Shown here: piece by piece, positions 11,637 to 23,830 of the stretch
Layout: every line of letters starts with the position of its first letter
Numbering within the stretch: position 1 is the stretch's first letter
Origin: Megascapheus bottae
Taxonomy: Eukaryota > Chordata > Mammalia > Rodentia > Geomyidae
Length of the DNA: 64,000 nucleotides
NCBI GenBank assembly: GCA_024803745.1
Contig: JANJXV010000004.1
Span: 46,866,358 to 46,930,357 of the forward strand
Direction of reading: 5' to 3'
Notes under the pieces: model-generated
Seen by the model: only the letters and a program-made list of their open reading frames with translations
Database searches by the model: none
Told to the model about the DNA's origin: nothing
Made by a program: the position numbers and the translations under genes

Positions 11637-12184
11637 ACTTCTTTTATTTTTTCATATATTTTTATTGTAATTAATAGAAGGGTTACATGATATTTGCCAG
11701 ATAGATAGTGCATTAATTCCCATACATTAATACCCTTTCACATGTCTTGGTACCCATTTCCCTCCCCCCACCCCCACCCCTCATCTTGTTTTCCCCCATT
11801 CCCTATCCAATTTCAAATAACCAAATACAATCCCTCAGTTGATGAGTGGATCAACAAGATGTGGTATGTGTACACAATGGAATTCTATGCTGCTGTCAGA
11901 AAGAATGACATTGCCCCATTTGTAAGGAAATGGAAAGACTTAGAAAAAATCATATTAAGTGAAGTAAGCCAGACTCAAAGGAACTTAGGCTCAATGGTTT
12001 CCCTCATTTGTCATAATCAGTAGAAACCTTGGGCTCTACTGGCAGAGATTTGCAATAGAGCAAAACCTTGATACATAAGGCCGTATAGTAGGACGCTGAA
12101 TGAAAGGACCTCTAGGATATAGAAACAAGCCATATAATGAATGATTGTGGTTCTAAAGGTACTATGTTACTTCTTTTATTTTTT
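11637..12184 (-). mobile_element. LINE-1 insertion with 5' inversion (twin priming) and 16-bp target duplication
   Basis: ACTTCTTTTATTTTTT at 11637-11652 recurs exactly at 12169-12184. Between them 11653 to about 11828 is the complement of a LINE-1 3'UTR (compare the plus-strand copy at 46860-47030). From about 11829 to 12168 the sequence turns to plus orientation and matches ORF2 end/early 3'UTR (AGGAAATGGAAAGACTTAG, AAGTGAAGTAAGCCAGACTC; compare 46561-46790). About 100 bp present in the 46.5-kb copy is missing at the switch. This head-to-head structure is the signature of twin-primed LINE-1 integration. Confidence 0.85.
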
Positions 12185-12227
12185 AAAAAATATAATTTAG
12201 TTCATCCATTAGTCAGTTCACCAATAG

Positions 12228-12345
12228 TAGCGTGTGGCTCCTGCCTCTAAATCCAACTACTTAGGTAGGAAGTGATGGTTGGGGGAATTATGATTCACAA
12301 TCAGCCTGGGGAAAGTGTGCGAGACTGTCTCAATGAATAAAGATC
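12228..12345 (+). mobile_element. Old B1-like SINE fragment
   Basis: CGTGTGGCTCCTGCCTCTAA, then CAATCAGCCTGGGGAAAGT and GAGACTGTCTCAATGAATA follow the B1 layout but are very diverged. Confidence 0.5.
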
Positions 12346-12444
12346 TGAATGTCATAATTTAAGCGTCTTCTAAGCAATGTGTAGTAGGAGCCCAGACTGG
12401 TCCTGCCATAAATCTGAGTCACTATTCAAATGATAACTGAAGCT

Positions 12445-12545
12445 AAAAAGGTCTGAGATGTGGTTGAGTTGTGCCTACACAGCAAATATAAGATCCTGAG
12501 TTTAAACCCTGGTACCATTAAATAAATGAATAAATAATAAGATAA
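12445..12545 (+). mobile_element. ID-like SINE remnant
   Basis: GATGTGGTTGAGTTGTGCCTAC, GATCCTGAGTTTAAACCCTGG and an AAATAAATGAATAAATAA tail. Confidence 0.5.
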
Positions 12546-12785
12546 TGATTTTTGTAGTATTAATTAATTATATTTTAGGTGCATTGTACCCTCACTACTT
12601 ATCAACTAATTCAATTTCCCCATCTGATTTTGAAGTAATTAATTAATTCAATGTCTATTTGCTATGCTCATGTTCCAAGTGGTGTTCAAACATATTAGTG
12701 AAAAATAACCAAAGCTCCAGATATTTTAGATTCTAATGTGGACAGAGGGAAATAGATCATAGGTAAGCTACTTAAATTACCTATT

Positions 12786-12882
12786 AAACGATAAAATGGT
12801 AAGCCTCCAAGTAGTAGAGTACTAGCCTTGACCAAAACAGAGCAAGGCCAGGCCAGGACCAGAATGAAAACAAACAAACAAG
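12786..12882 (+). mobile_element. ID-half SINE remnant
   Basis: GTAAGCCTCCAAGTAGTAGAG, TACTAGCCTTGACCAAAA and an A-rich tail. Confidence 0.5.
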
Positions 12883-12959
12883 AAGAACATTTAAAGTCTA
12901 GTTGATCCTCAATATTGTATATGCTATGTAGGTCTTTGTCTGGATATTCTCTTCTATGG

Positions 12960-13600
12960 ATCGTTTATTCTGTTTTTATTTTTTATTTTTTTATTGTATG
13001 GGTAAGGTATAGAGGGGCCTTGATTTATTATATATGATTCAATTTTTTAAAGTTTATATCTTTCCATTTCCTAGGAAGTATTTCCGATCATGTGTGATTA
13101 TCTATTGGTACTAGAGTATGGTATTGCTTTCCTCTTAGAGATAAAGCTCTACTTAACTTCTAGGTAAAGTTTTGTTTAGCGGAGTATCCTACATGTTCAA
13201 CTACATTGCAGGAAATGATACACTCACTTTTCATGTTTTAGCCGGAATAATATTTTTGTGTACCAGTAATACAATATTTGTACTCACATGTCAATGTATC
13301 TATGGCTTGATGCCTTGGTTATTGTAAATAGTGCTGCAACAAACCTGGCAGATCAGATATCTTTATAAAAAGCTTGGTTTCATTTCCTTTGGGCAAGTGC
13401 ATGAAAGTGGGGATATTAGATCATCCATTGGGTAGATTTTAATATGTTTAATACTGTCCTCTCCATAATGGCTGCACTATCTCACATCCTCACGAAGAAT
13501 GTGCCAACTCTTGTTATGCTCATAAATAATAATGGAGGCTAGTATTTTAAGTAGATTAAAAGCTATCATCATAATAATTATATTTCTACTCCATCTTCAT
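12960..13600 (-). mobile_element. LINE-1 3'-end fragments, antisense
   Basis: TTTATTGTATGGGTAAGGTA and TAGAGGGGCCTTG match the complement of the LINE-1 3' terminus (compare 25070 and 33810). 13290-13510 (GCTTGATGCCTTGGTTATTG, AATAGTGCTGCAACAAACC, ATAATGGCTGCACTATCTC) matches the antisense ORF2/3'UTR boundary. Confidence 0.65.
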
Positions 13601-14039
13601 ATACTTTTTATGGTTTCTCATTGGTATTTAGTCAAGAATGATTAGTAAATGGGTTAAATTATGTTAGATATTTTTTCAACATGCAACAGGATCTTTATCT
13701 TGCTATGGTTAGCAAACTTTTATAAAATAGGTTTTGAATATTTTAAATGGTAATGATCTTTTTGATATATAGGTTTGTGCATGCTAGCATACCATTAAGT
13801 CACAATTTTTAGAATAGTTACAAAGCATGGAAGATTTTTGTGATTCTTATATGTCTATAATGTCCTCATAATGATTTCTATTCTATTTACAATAAGACAG
13901 TCATTTCAACAGTTGAAAAACTAATGGAGCTTGATGAATTGTTCTAGAAATATTTGAGTTTTACTTTAATATTTGAGATTATTTTCTGTGTGTGTATGTG
14001 TGTGCTAGTGCAGGAGCTTCACCTTAAGGGTAGGACATT
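13601..14039. other. No recognised feature
   Basis: AT-rich; it may include more antisense LINE-1 too decayed to place. Confidence 0.4.
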
Positions 14040-14049
14040 GCTTTTTCCA

Positions 14050-14222
14050 CTATTCACTACCACATGAGCCGCAATCTCTACTATCATCTTTTGAGAGCTT
14101 AGTTGTAATAACAGTCTCAGTTGTTTTTGTTTTTGTTTTTTTCTGTTTGGATTGGCTTTGAACCATTGTCTTCAGATATTATCCTCCTAAATTGCTAGGT
14201 GTGAGCCACAGGCACCACTAAG
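14050..14222 (-). mobile_element. Old B1-ID SINE remnant
   Basis: ATTGGCTTTGAACCATTGTC, CAGATATTATCCTCCTAAA and GCTAGGTGTGAGCCACAGG are the complement of the B1 part. Confidence 0.6.
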
Positions 14223-16480
14223 ATTCTTTTCAAGAAATATGAACAGTGTGTTGTTTTAAGTAAATTGGACCATTACATTTAGTTTTCATATAAGTTAGAA
14301 AATAAATATACCAATTGCTTTATGGATTTTGAACATGCTGCATTTTTATTTTTCTTACACAAAATTTTGGATTATTACACTTCTCCTTTAGTAAACAGAT
14401 TTTTAAATTTACCAAGTTTACTCATTTTTAGTTTTGTAACTTTTGTGTCCCTCACTATATTTTAAATTTATATTTGTCTTGTCTTTTACTTGTTTTGTAA
14501 TGTATTTAAATTATTCATTTTCTTATTTTACTTGATGAAATAGTCCAAGTAACGGCTTTTCATTTGTGTAGGTTTTGGTGATATTTCATAAGTTTTAATG
14601 AGTAGTATCTCTATTTCTAGGTTTAACAGACATTTGACTTATAACTTTCTAAGTTTCATAAAAGAAGATATTAAATAACGTTACTGTTTATAGAGATTCC
14701 CTTCTTGAATACTTGTTTGTTAAACATGAAATTTGAAATATGATGTAAAAATCAATGTTAATAAATTCTTTAATAAACCAAATAAATAAATAATAGCTTA
14801 GAAAGAAAAAAAATTAAGCACAAAATAAGGCCATTCCCTAACCACCTATCTGGATAAAGCATAAAGACATAAGGAGGATGACTATAGAAGAAAACAGGCA
14901 AATAACTCAATGACACATAATTAAACAGTAACACATGCATGCATATGCATGAATAATGATAACATTTAAACAGTGAAGAAAGTTAAAAGTCTTAAAACTG
15001 TTTCTATATAAGTATTTTTTAAAAATTCTGATTGAGAAGGCAGTCTATGACTAAAGCTTTAGGCAAATGAGCAAGTTCGTTGAAGGTAAATGGGTCTTAA
15101 ATTACAAGTATGTACATACTCATTCAATAATATAACCCTGAATGATAACAGTATGCTAATATCACACAATTCAAGTAACAATTACTTTGTCTTTGCCACA
15201 TTGGGTGACTTATATAGGAGTAAGAAAATGCTGACAGGAGTTGAGAGTAATGTATAACAATTGTAATACTGCTAATTATATTGCTGTAATAAAGACATAA
15301 TAAAATGCTATTTACTCTTCTGTCATGCAGCATGTTCTTAAAGCTTGTAAGCAAACATATCATGGCTACTCAGTATAAGCTATGAAGGATGGCATCTTGA
15401 TATAGAGTTACTGTGACCAATACTGACTCAAGTGAAAACAAAGAATGTTGAATTGTTCTATAGCTGTACCTTTTCAATGTCAAAGCTGTGCTTGCTCTAT
15501 TTATTCACATGAGTAGAAGAAATCATATATGAAGTGATATTATATGATCATATGCTATTTATAATTTCTTGCCTTTTTACTAACATGTTCAAATTGGGTA
15601 AATTATTTCAGAAGTCATCTAAAAATATCTAAATATGAAAATAAGCCTTTCAAAAATATCAAAACAATTTTAACCTGAAGATTGCTTCTTGGAAGCTTTA
15701 AATATTTCTATACATTGCTGACAGCCTACAAAAGCTTCTTGATGCAATTTTAATGAACCATATTTATTATCAAATACAGAATTTTATATTCTATCAGCAG
15801 GGTAGTTGGGTTGGCAGTTACAAAAAAACAAGTTTCCTAAAATGATATGTAGATTTCCATATTTCAGCATTATGTATTGTAACTTTTGAAGTCAGAATAC
15901 TTAAAGGATTCAAAGGTTTCTGCCTTATTAAATGTTTGGCATGGACATGTAGAGACTATTCTTACTACTTAGCAAATATGAAGATTTCTTCATTGATTTT
16001 TAACTTTTTTGCTGTAAGTTTTTATAAACCTATATGCACTGAAAATCTTGTGTTTCAGGATATTACATGAATTCTCAGGTAAGCCATTTCTATACAAATT
16101 CAGTTTTTCTGATTCTGATGACTGCAAAAAAATGTGGCAAAAGTTCATTTTACAATCAATAACAGTGATGATTTTTCTTCTAGGTAATTCTATATTCCTT
16201 TGCTTTCTGAATTTTTCTGGTAAATGTTTTTCCAAGTAAAATTTCTTAAAGCAAGACATTATAATTTCCCTCCCTCTAAATATTTCCCTCTACTTTCATC
16301 CCTTAAGAAGAGCCATCTTACATGTTTCTCCAGAGAATAGCTATAAAGGGTTAAACAAAATCTACCCTGACAATGCTAAAAACAATTCTCTGGATGTGTG
16401 TTGGTTCACTGCTCCACAGGGCATAGCAGATGTTGTGTCTGGTAGTAAGAAGGGCCCAGGAGGTGTGGGCTGTCAATCAA
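14223..16480. other. 2.2 kb of AT-rich, mostly unique sequence
   Basis: No SINE, LINE-1, gene or RNA signature. Frames up to about 90 codons exist on both strands near 15990-16259 but have no recognisable family features. Confidence 0.5.
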
Positions 16481-16483
16481 ATA

Positions 16484-16504
16484 TTTGCTTTCTTTCTCTC
16501 CTCT

Positions 16505-16597
<93 letters not shown>

Positions 16598-16660
16598 CTC
16601 TCCTCTCCTCTCCTCTTCTTCCATCCCTCCCTCCCTTCCCCTCTTCTCCCTCTCTCTCCA
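16484..16660 (+). repeat. Long (CT)n microsatellite
   Basis: About 84 bp of nearly pure CT (16508-16591) inside a wider pyrimidine tract, followed by CTCCT and CCCT variants. It creates six overlapping Leu-Ser or Arg-Glu frames that are artefacts. Confidence 0.97.
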
Positions 16661-17352
16661 GTGTAAGAAAAGGATACAAACCACAACTGAACAGTCTGCC
16701 TCAGCTAGCACGTGTGAGGTATCAATAAGCAGAGGTGTCAAGATCCTTGCCGGAAAGCAACTGTCCTGCTGACCAGGTGCTTAACAAGTTAACAAGATTC
16801 TGAGCACCTACCACTTTCCTGCAACAATTAACAAAAGTGGAAAAATCATAACATTAAGATGCTGAAAAGATGTCACCAAATTTGTCCTTTTGGGAACAGA
16901 GGCAAAAAAGAAAATAAAAAAGAAGATGAAGAAAAAAGGAAGAGGAGGGTTTTGAAATTGCAAGTGGGGCAGGAACATTGGATAAGTAAATGATACAAAG
17001 TAAAAAATAGCAATATTACTAAAATATTCTCTTAGAATATGCATGGACACCATTTCTGAGTATGTTAAGACTATCTTTAATTCCACACTTGCAAATGATT
17101 ATGAAGTTTTGCCTTTGAAATGAACTGAAACTAACTTATTGCTTCATTTAAAAAAAACTTGGTCTAAGAATTGAATGCAAAATTTTATGAAACTATTAGT
17201 CTGTGTATGAGTTTGTGTATTCATATATATGTAGAGAAAAATATTTCAAAATTACTTAATTGAAATATATGTCTATAAGCTTTAAATTAATACAGCATGA
17301 TTTATTTAATCAAAATACATACACTTCTAAAAGACTATACCAGGCTGATGCA
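16661..17352. other. No recognised feature
   Basis: AT-rich sequence with a purine-rich patch near 16900-16950. Confidence 0.5.
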
Positions 17353-17440
17353 TTCCCTGACTTGTATATATATGTGTATATCTATATCTAAGGATATAGA
17401 TAATATCTATATAATAATCTATCTATATATATTTATATTA
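17353..17440 (+). repeat. Imperfect TA-rich simple repeat
   Basis: TATATATGTGTATATCTATA and related text. Confidence 0.8.
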
Positions 17441-17639
17441 TTCTTTGCCTGTTTTTCAAGTCATATGATTTCATGGTATCAGCTTCTTCTCTCATTCATA
17501 ATTTTATTAGATAGTAATTATATATATATTGGTAAAAGTAAATTATGTAGTATTTCCAAAAAAAATTAAGTGCACAGGAAAACAGGAGTATTATCTTTGC
17601 ACAACTTAACATTGTTTGTCTTTGCTTTGAAATTCAATA

Positions 17640-17890
17640 ATGCCATCAGTGTGTAAGACCTCTCAGAGCCCAGCATTTCTCACAGTGAAAGCTGTTCCCT
17701 GTTACAAAAGCAGAGCAGCTGTGGCTCCCGCAGATGCCCTTAAAGACAGATATAATAAAACACTGGGAGGGAGTAGGTCGACACAGGAGCATGAAATGGA
17801 CGAGATGAAGGCCTTTTGTCACAGCCAAACAGGCTATAAAGTTACTATAGTAACATACAGTATTAAACTCCAGGTGGATTGACTTAATCT
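17640..17890. promoter_or_regulatory. Candidate conserved non-coding block with X-box-like palindrome
   Basis: A repeat-free, more GC-balanced stretch in AT-rich surroundings. It contains the perfect 14-bp palindrome GTTACTATAGTAAC (17841-17854), close in form to RFX X-box sites (GTTGCCATGGCAAC type), and CAGGTG at about 17872. Frames of about 80 codons on both strands have no recognisable features. Confidence 0.25.
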
Positions 17891-19707
17891 TCCTCAAACA
17901 AAAAAATAAAGGTTAACAAAAACCAAACCAATAGTGATTAAATCACTCTCCACAAATATTTTTTCAAGAAGTTATTATTTTTGGTTTAGTCTGGATAGCC
18001 AAGGAGCAGGGTACATGGGCCTATTTTCTGATTTGAAGAAACAATCTCAGAAGTTCTGAATATGAAGGGAGAAATGGAGCTTTAAAATCTTTCAATAATT
18101 AATAACTTGTATAGCATGAAAAAGTAAACTATTATGAGAAAAGAATTACAATGTGAACATTAAAACCCCTACATCCATCCCTTTCCTATTCCTATGTCCA
18201 TCACATGTTTTTCGGCAAGAGAGACCACAGTGATAGAACCTCTGGAATCATGGCTAAATTCATCGATAATTCACAAGACTTAACTTTGGTTGAAGGCTTC
18301 ATGTTCCACTTGTTTCATTCTATATTTTCAGGGGGGAAAATGATGCAAGATATAAGGCTCAATAACTTTTAAGTAACAGCTAGGGAATTAGCCTGTGGAA
18401 TGTGAGGGGGAAAATGTACAGCAAGAAAAAGAAATGACAAACTCAAAATTAACTTAAATTTGTGAATTTCATAGAGAAAGTAAATCTATACATGTAGAAA
18501 ATACAATAACTTAGAGGTGATGCCAGATTCTACTTATATTTTCTAGGTACAGAATTTACGGTTATTATTTTGATATGATCATTGTTCCAACTATAAAATA
18601 TTCTTTGGTTAATAATGTTTTTATCCTACCTACTTTCACTCCCTTTTGCTGATACACACACTCTCTCAACTGCCTACACTCTTATTGTTCAATATCCATA
18701 TTTGCTCCTCTACTTTCAGATGTTGAATTTAATGTCTTAGAGATGAAGACTTGCAGTGACAAATAAGCATTAACCTGAACATTGCTCGTATTTTGAATTA
18801 ATTTAGTGATCATTTCAACTGCTCTTCTTGATACTGTTCTAATGTTCAGAAAGAGTTAAAAGACTTTTTTCTGCACCATAATTTATGCCATGGTGATAGA
18901 CACCAAGGTAAGCTAGACTCAATAAGAATATTTTTAGTAGGATTTAGCTAACAGTGTGAGACATACCTTTAATGGATTTAGTTTGGGTAAACAACCTTTG
19001 TCTAGACAGCCTAAATGTCACAGGTATTGGTGCTCATTTTAAGTGGTAACTTCTATGTAAATAATTACAAAGTTGCATTTCATTCTTAGTACTTACATTT
19101 TATGAATCTAGGTTTTTCTACCATATTGAAAATTAAATGAAACTCACAACTTATAGTTTTAATCATAGATGAGATTCTGGTCACTATTATTTTGACAATG
19201 TAGGAAAAAATTAGATTTTAGATTGCAGTATAAAATTGTAATATATATGCTGAGGACTGCTTAAGATATCTAGAAGTATGAATAAGCACAGAAAAGATAT
19301 TTGTAATGACAGAGCTGTAAATACAAACAAATAAACAAAAGAGAGCATTGCCTAAAACTGTCCCATAGAATACTTCAATGCCCTTTCAAACTCATTTCGT
19401 AATATATTTTATACTTATTTTTAGATCTGCATTTTTCTAATATTATACAGAAGATAGGTCAATGTACACACTCCTTTTAAAAAATCTGAAATGTATAAAT
19501 TTTGTAGGGTAAAGTCACTTTCAAGTCATCAACATTAAATTCTGACAAATTCAGTGTTGTGTAATTGATGTTATACAAACTGACTTAGATCAAGTAGAAG
19601 GACTCCTTGAAAGAAAAATTCTTTTTTGAAGACTTGCATACCATTTTATTCTTTATCTTCTCTTAACCAATAAATATTACTTGCTTTACATATACTTTGT
19701 ACATTTT
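17891..19707. other. AT-rich sequence without recognised features
   Basis: No repeats or genes recognised. Confidence 0.5.
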
Positions 19708-19765
19708 TTGTGCTAGTTCTGGGACTTGAACTCAGGGACTAGGCACACTGTCCCTGAGTTTCTGT
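19708..19765 (-). mobile_element. SINE remnant
   Basis: GCTAGTTCTGGGACTTGAAC, then TCAGGGACTAGGCACACTG, is a complement of the ID half. Confidence 0.45.
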
Positions 19766-20900
19766 TTCAAAGAATAATTCTAAGGTTAAATAAAAGTACA
19801 GATAAAATTTTTGCTCTTACACCAACATTTCCAATTATTTATGCATGCAAATTTCAATGCTTTAATTTTGTTAAGAACAAGTGTCGTCTGAGATTGCAAT
19901 TTATTTAACTGGTCGACAGCACTGGAAAAGCTACCCAACAATACAAAATTAACGGGATACAGGATCCAAAACAACAACCTTTGAATTAAATGCTGCCTTA
20001 AATGGGAATGCATCACTGCTAATCCTATTTGTATATTGTATAATCTATTATTTCCTTTTTTATTCAATATGCATTCCACATTTTACCAGAAGGGCCATGA
20101 GGTTCAAGCCAGTAATTAAAAACCCGGGGCTCTAATAACTTTGACAAATATAGTAGGTCTGCTCCATTGTATAAGTTACTCATAGAAAAGGGAAAAAAAT
20201 AAATGGCTTTTTAAAAGATAAATTAGTTTAATTCATAAGAGTGCACATATGGGTAATGGTTTATAGAGAACAGCCCTGCCATCTTCATTCAGAGGAGCAA
20301 ACAAGGGAAGAAGAGAAGGCTACAAGTCATGTTTTTAGTGCTATCAGCTGGAAAGTATGTCAGACTCTTAAAATTGCTGTAATTTTCACCTCAGGCATCC
20401 CGAAGAGCTCAGTAAACTATCCAGTATGAAATCTACAACAATCTGTCAACTCCAGCACCCTCCACACAAACCCTGCAGGATCCTTAGACTCCCCAGAGTC
20501 TACTGGTGCCCGCAACAACTTGACGCTGACCTCATGAGCATTCCATCAGAATACCAGAGTTACCCTCATCTGATTCTCCATAGGAATAGGGAAGGGGAAA
20601 AAGCAGAAAGAAATGACAAAAGCCACTAAGACAATGGGTGTACAGACCAGATATTTTAATGAAGGTTCAGATTGTGCCTGCCTTCCTTTCTCCAACTTAA
20701 AATCACTAGAGTTTCTAGTTGTCGCCTGAGAAAAGGTTATTTTTTATTGGCATATCTCTACTTTACACAATAGTTATCTTTGGAGTACCAACAAAATGGT
20801 CGAATAAGCAATAGTTAGTGGTCAAAAATAATAACTTAGCTCCTTTTTTTAAAAAAGTAGCTTTTCCCTAAACTATTTCTGCTTTTAAAATTATTATTGT
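19766..20900. other. No recognised feature
   Basis: Two adjacent frames (20241-20629) have no recognisable protein features. Confidence 0.5.
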
Positions 20901-20934
20901 TATGATGATGATGATAATGATGATGATGATGATA
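20901..20934 (+). repeat. (GAT)n microsatellite
   Basis: ATGATGATGATGATAATGATGATGATG-type run, slightly imperfect. Confidence 0.9.
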
Positions 20935-21397
20935 TCCCCATCAGAAAACAAGTTCAGGGAGGTCAAAATGATGGAAACCCAAACTATTGTCACTTTAGCT
21001 TTATTTCTCTATAATACAAATGGCTTTTCTTTTAATGATTTCTACACAATACGTTGAGCCAAATTAATTCAGAGAACAAATTGTTTTCTATGAATTTCTA
21101 AATATTCAATTAATATTCAATTAAAATATTATTTCTAGTGTCCTCTTTAAGTGGTGTACAACATTTCTAAAAATTTTAAATTTTATTGTAAAGGATTCAT
21201 ATAATGGATAGTACACAATCAAAATAGGTAACCATTTCCCTAAACACATGAAAAGATAAGATTTTCTTGAATTATATCAGAAGTCCTAATCATCTCTCTT
21301 CAATGGCCTAAGAAAACCTTAGCTATATTAACATTATATGTAACTTATAATCCATTGATAAATTATTAGAATGTCAAACTCGAAAGATAGGGCTTAA
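20935..21397. other. No recognised feature
   Basis: AT-rich sequence, nothing recognised. Confidence 0.5.
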
Positions 21398-21590
21398 GGG
21401 GCTGGGAGTTTGGCCTAGTGGTTAAAGTGCTTGCCTAGCATGCATGAAGACCGGGTTTAATTCCTCAGTACCACATACATAGAAAAAAGCCGGAAGTGGT
21501 GCTGAGGCTCAAGTGGTAGAGCTCTAGCCTTGAGAAAGTCCAAGGACAGTGCTCAGGCCCTGAGCTCAAGCCCAGGACTGGCAAAAAAAA
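21398..21590 (+). mobile_element. Dimeric ID-like SINE, full length
   Basis: GGGGCTGGGAGTTTGGCCTAG ... GGACTGGCAAAAAAAAA. Flanks AGGGCTTA (before) and GGGGCTTA (after) are a probable degraded target duplication. Confidence 0.85.
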
Positions 21591-21740
21591 ATGGGGCTTA
21601 TATTTTGTTTTTAGCAATTAAAATAATATTTCATATACAAATAAGAAATCACTAAATTTGTCAGAATTTCATGTAGCAACCTAAATATATGAAAAAAAAT
21701 TCACATTTTATTTAAATTAAAGGAATGTGAGGTACAATTA

Positions 21741-21783
21741 AGGTTAAAGTACTTGCTCTTGTGAGGTTAAAGTACTTGCTCTT
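21741..21783 (+). repeat. Short tandem duplication, period 23
   Basis: AGGTTAAAGTACTTGCTCTT occurs twice, separated by GTG. Confidence 0.9.
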
Positions 21784-22131
21784 TTTTGAGTGTAGAATTT
21801 ACACAAATGTAGTTTGCAGTTTTCATGTTTATAGATTAGCAGTCTGGTGGTGGGATAAAGGGAGAACTATTAATGCCCATTAGATATTATGTTGAAAATG
21901 AACTAATCTATAGCTTATGGGGTAGGGGATTGTCAAGTAAAAATCTGAAAGAAAGAGAGGGAAGAGGTGACACTGTTAAAAAAAGAAATGTATTCAATAC
22001 CTGACTTATTGAACTGTAAACCCTCTGTACTTCTCCTTTACAATAAAAATGGAAAGAAATCAATCAGCAGTACCTCTAACTATGTGATACTACAATAATG
22101 TAAAGGAAAATACCAGACAGAGATAAAAAAT

Positions 22132-22543
22132 TCATGCTTACTGCGAAACCTAGATACATAAGGTCTTATAGGATGAGGCTAATTGAAAGGATCTCCAAGA
22201 TATAGAAACAAAAGCCATATAATGAGTGATTGTTGTCCTTAATGTACTATGTTATCTCTCTTCTCCTGTTGCCATTTGGTTAATCTCATATTGTTAATAT
22301 ATCTAACTTTGTTACCTGGTATATTGTATATATGTTTATTTGATTATTTGAAATAGGAAAGGGAAGGGGTTGGAAAATAAGATGGTTGAGAGGGGGTTGG
22401 GAGAGGGAAATGGGGCCAAAAACATGAGAAGGGCTATCAATGTGTGGAAAAGTAATGTACGTACTATGTGGTGAATGTAACTGTAACCCCTCTATACATT
22501 ACAATAAATAAAGGGAAAATATTAAAAAGAAATCATGCTTACT
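22132..22543 (+). mobile_element. 5'-truncated LINE-1 3' end with target duplication
   Basis: TCATGCTTACT at 22132-22142 recurs at 22533-22543. The insert runs from ORF2 end/3'UTR text (AGAAACAAAAGCCATATAATG) through the G-rich 3'UTR patch and CCCCTCTATACATTACAATA to an A-rich tail. It parallels the copy at 46.5 kb. Confidence 0.8.
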
Positions 22544-23283
22544 AACAAAAGTAATCATCTATGAAACACTCTTCTAAAGATGACAAGTAACTCTTTAGAT
22601 ATAGTATGAATTAATATATGAAAGATAATAAAGACCTAAAATATGTTTTAGTAAAGTTGCAATTATTGTTTACAACTAGTTTAATACAAATTGCTTTGAT
22701 AAACAATTGCTGGGTTTGTAAGGGTCTGCACTTATTTGGTGGTACTAATGTTGCAAAACCAAAGATTCACAGTTTTCCTGGTAAATTGGCAACTTTGGTG
22801 GAACATTAAAACTTTCACAGTTTGGAAGGCCACAGATCTGTTGGAATCTTGTTTTATTTTGATTTATTATGATGTGGCCTTTATTTGTTTATAAATTTTG
22901 TTTGCATTTCTGAATTATGTATCATTAGCCAGTCCTTATGGAGACAGAAGAGGTAATGAGTGAATAATTTTGTGGCCTTCCACAAGTCTATTGGCAAATT
23001 CCTGGATATATCAAGCCTGCTTCAGCCATACTGCTTTGGGCCAAAGACCAAAAAAAACTCAACAAACTACTTCAGAAAAGAGTAAAACTAGTTTATAGAA
23101 AATATATTTTCCATGAAAGAGTAAGAGTGAACCTATTTGTCTCACAAAGGTTAATGATCTGGGGAAACATTGAGATACAAAGAATATTGTTTCCTAGAAC
23201 ATGCACCTGTAGATTTTTAGCCTAAATTTATTTGTTTTCCAAAAAATCCCTCATAACTCTGCTAGAGACTCAGTATATGGAAA
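22544..23283. other. No recognised feature
   Basis: Unique-looking AT-rich sequence. Confidence 0.5.
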
Positions 23284-23417
23284 GTTTTTTTCATTTTATT
23301 TTTATTATCGAGGAAATGTACAGAGAGGTTACAGTTACATTGCCAGATAGTAGGTGCATTATTCTCACACAATGATATCCTTCTTATGTTTTTTTCTCCC
23401 TTTCCCTTCCCCCATCC
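23284..23417 (-). mobile_element. LINE-1 3'-terminal fragment
   Basis: TTTTATTATCGAGGAAATGTA, GAGAGGTTACAGTTACATTG and the C-rich CCCTTTCCCTTCCCCCATCC are the complement of the LINE-1 3'UTR end. Confidence 0.75.
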
Positions 23418-23745
23418 CCGTAAAGGGGAAGTTAATGTGCACCTTGCCTGCCTCATTCTCACTTCCAGGCCACTCCCACCCATTATCTCATCTCCGGCTT
23501 TGAAGCCAGAGGAAAACAGTATTGAACACACATGAGTTTTGTAGTTACGTCAAATCCACTTTGCAGATTTGTTCCCTAAAGCAGAGCCTTTAGCCTATCT
23601 GAATTCCTAGACTCCTTATTTATGAGACTATGATAACACATACAGAATTTTTTTTGAGTAAGAATTTCAGGTAATTATGATGAAGAACTTAGAGTTGGTA
23701 ATATAGCCATACGATTACAATCCACTTGTACCCTTCTTTGTCTAC
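23418..23745. other. No recognised feature
   Basis: About 330 bp, probably unique. Confidence 0.5.
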
Positions 23746-23830
23746 TCTTCTTTTTTGTTTTATAAATTATATTTAAGTCATTATGCAAAGGAGTTGCCAT
23801 TTCACAAAGCAATTTATAAATAAAATGTCC
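23746..23830 (-). mobile_element. LINE-1 3'-end fragment, interrupted by the NPVF insertion
   Basis: The reverse complement of about 23766-23815 aligns base for base (roughly three quarters identical by eye) with 24888-24937 and also with a fragment at 46075-46115. It ends where the NPVF insert begins and may resume at 24974-25040. Confidence 0.6.
23816..23830 (+). repeat. Target-site duplication, 5' copy (NPVF insertion)
   Basis: ATAAATAAAATGTCC, 15 of 15 identical to 24959-24973. It abuts the first base of the NPVF-derived sequence. Confidence 0.85.

Noticed and set aside
11742..12023. 93-codon frame containing WYVYTMEFYAAVRKNDIAPF
   Set aside because: It is the C-terminal end of LINE-1 ORF2 in a truncated, inverted element, not a host gene.
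16396..16772. Several frames of Leu-Ser or Arg-Glu repeats on both strands
   Set aside because: They are translations of a CT microsatellite.
17640..17897. Overlapping frames on both strands as a small gene
   Set aside because: No recognisable protein features; the block reads better as non-coding sequence with a palindromic motif.
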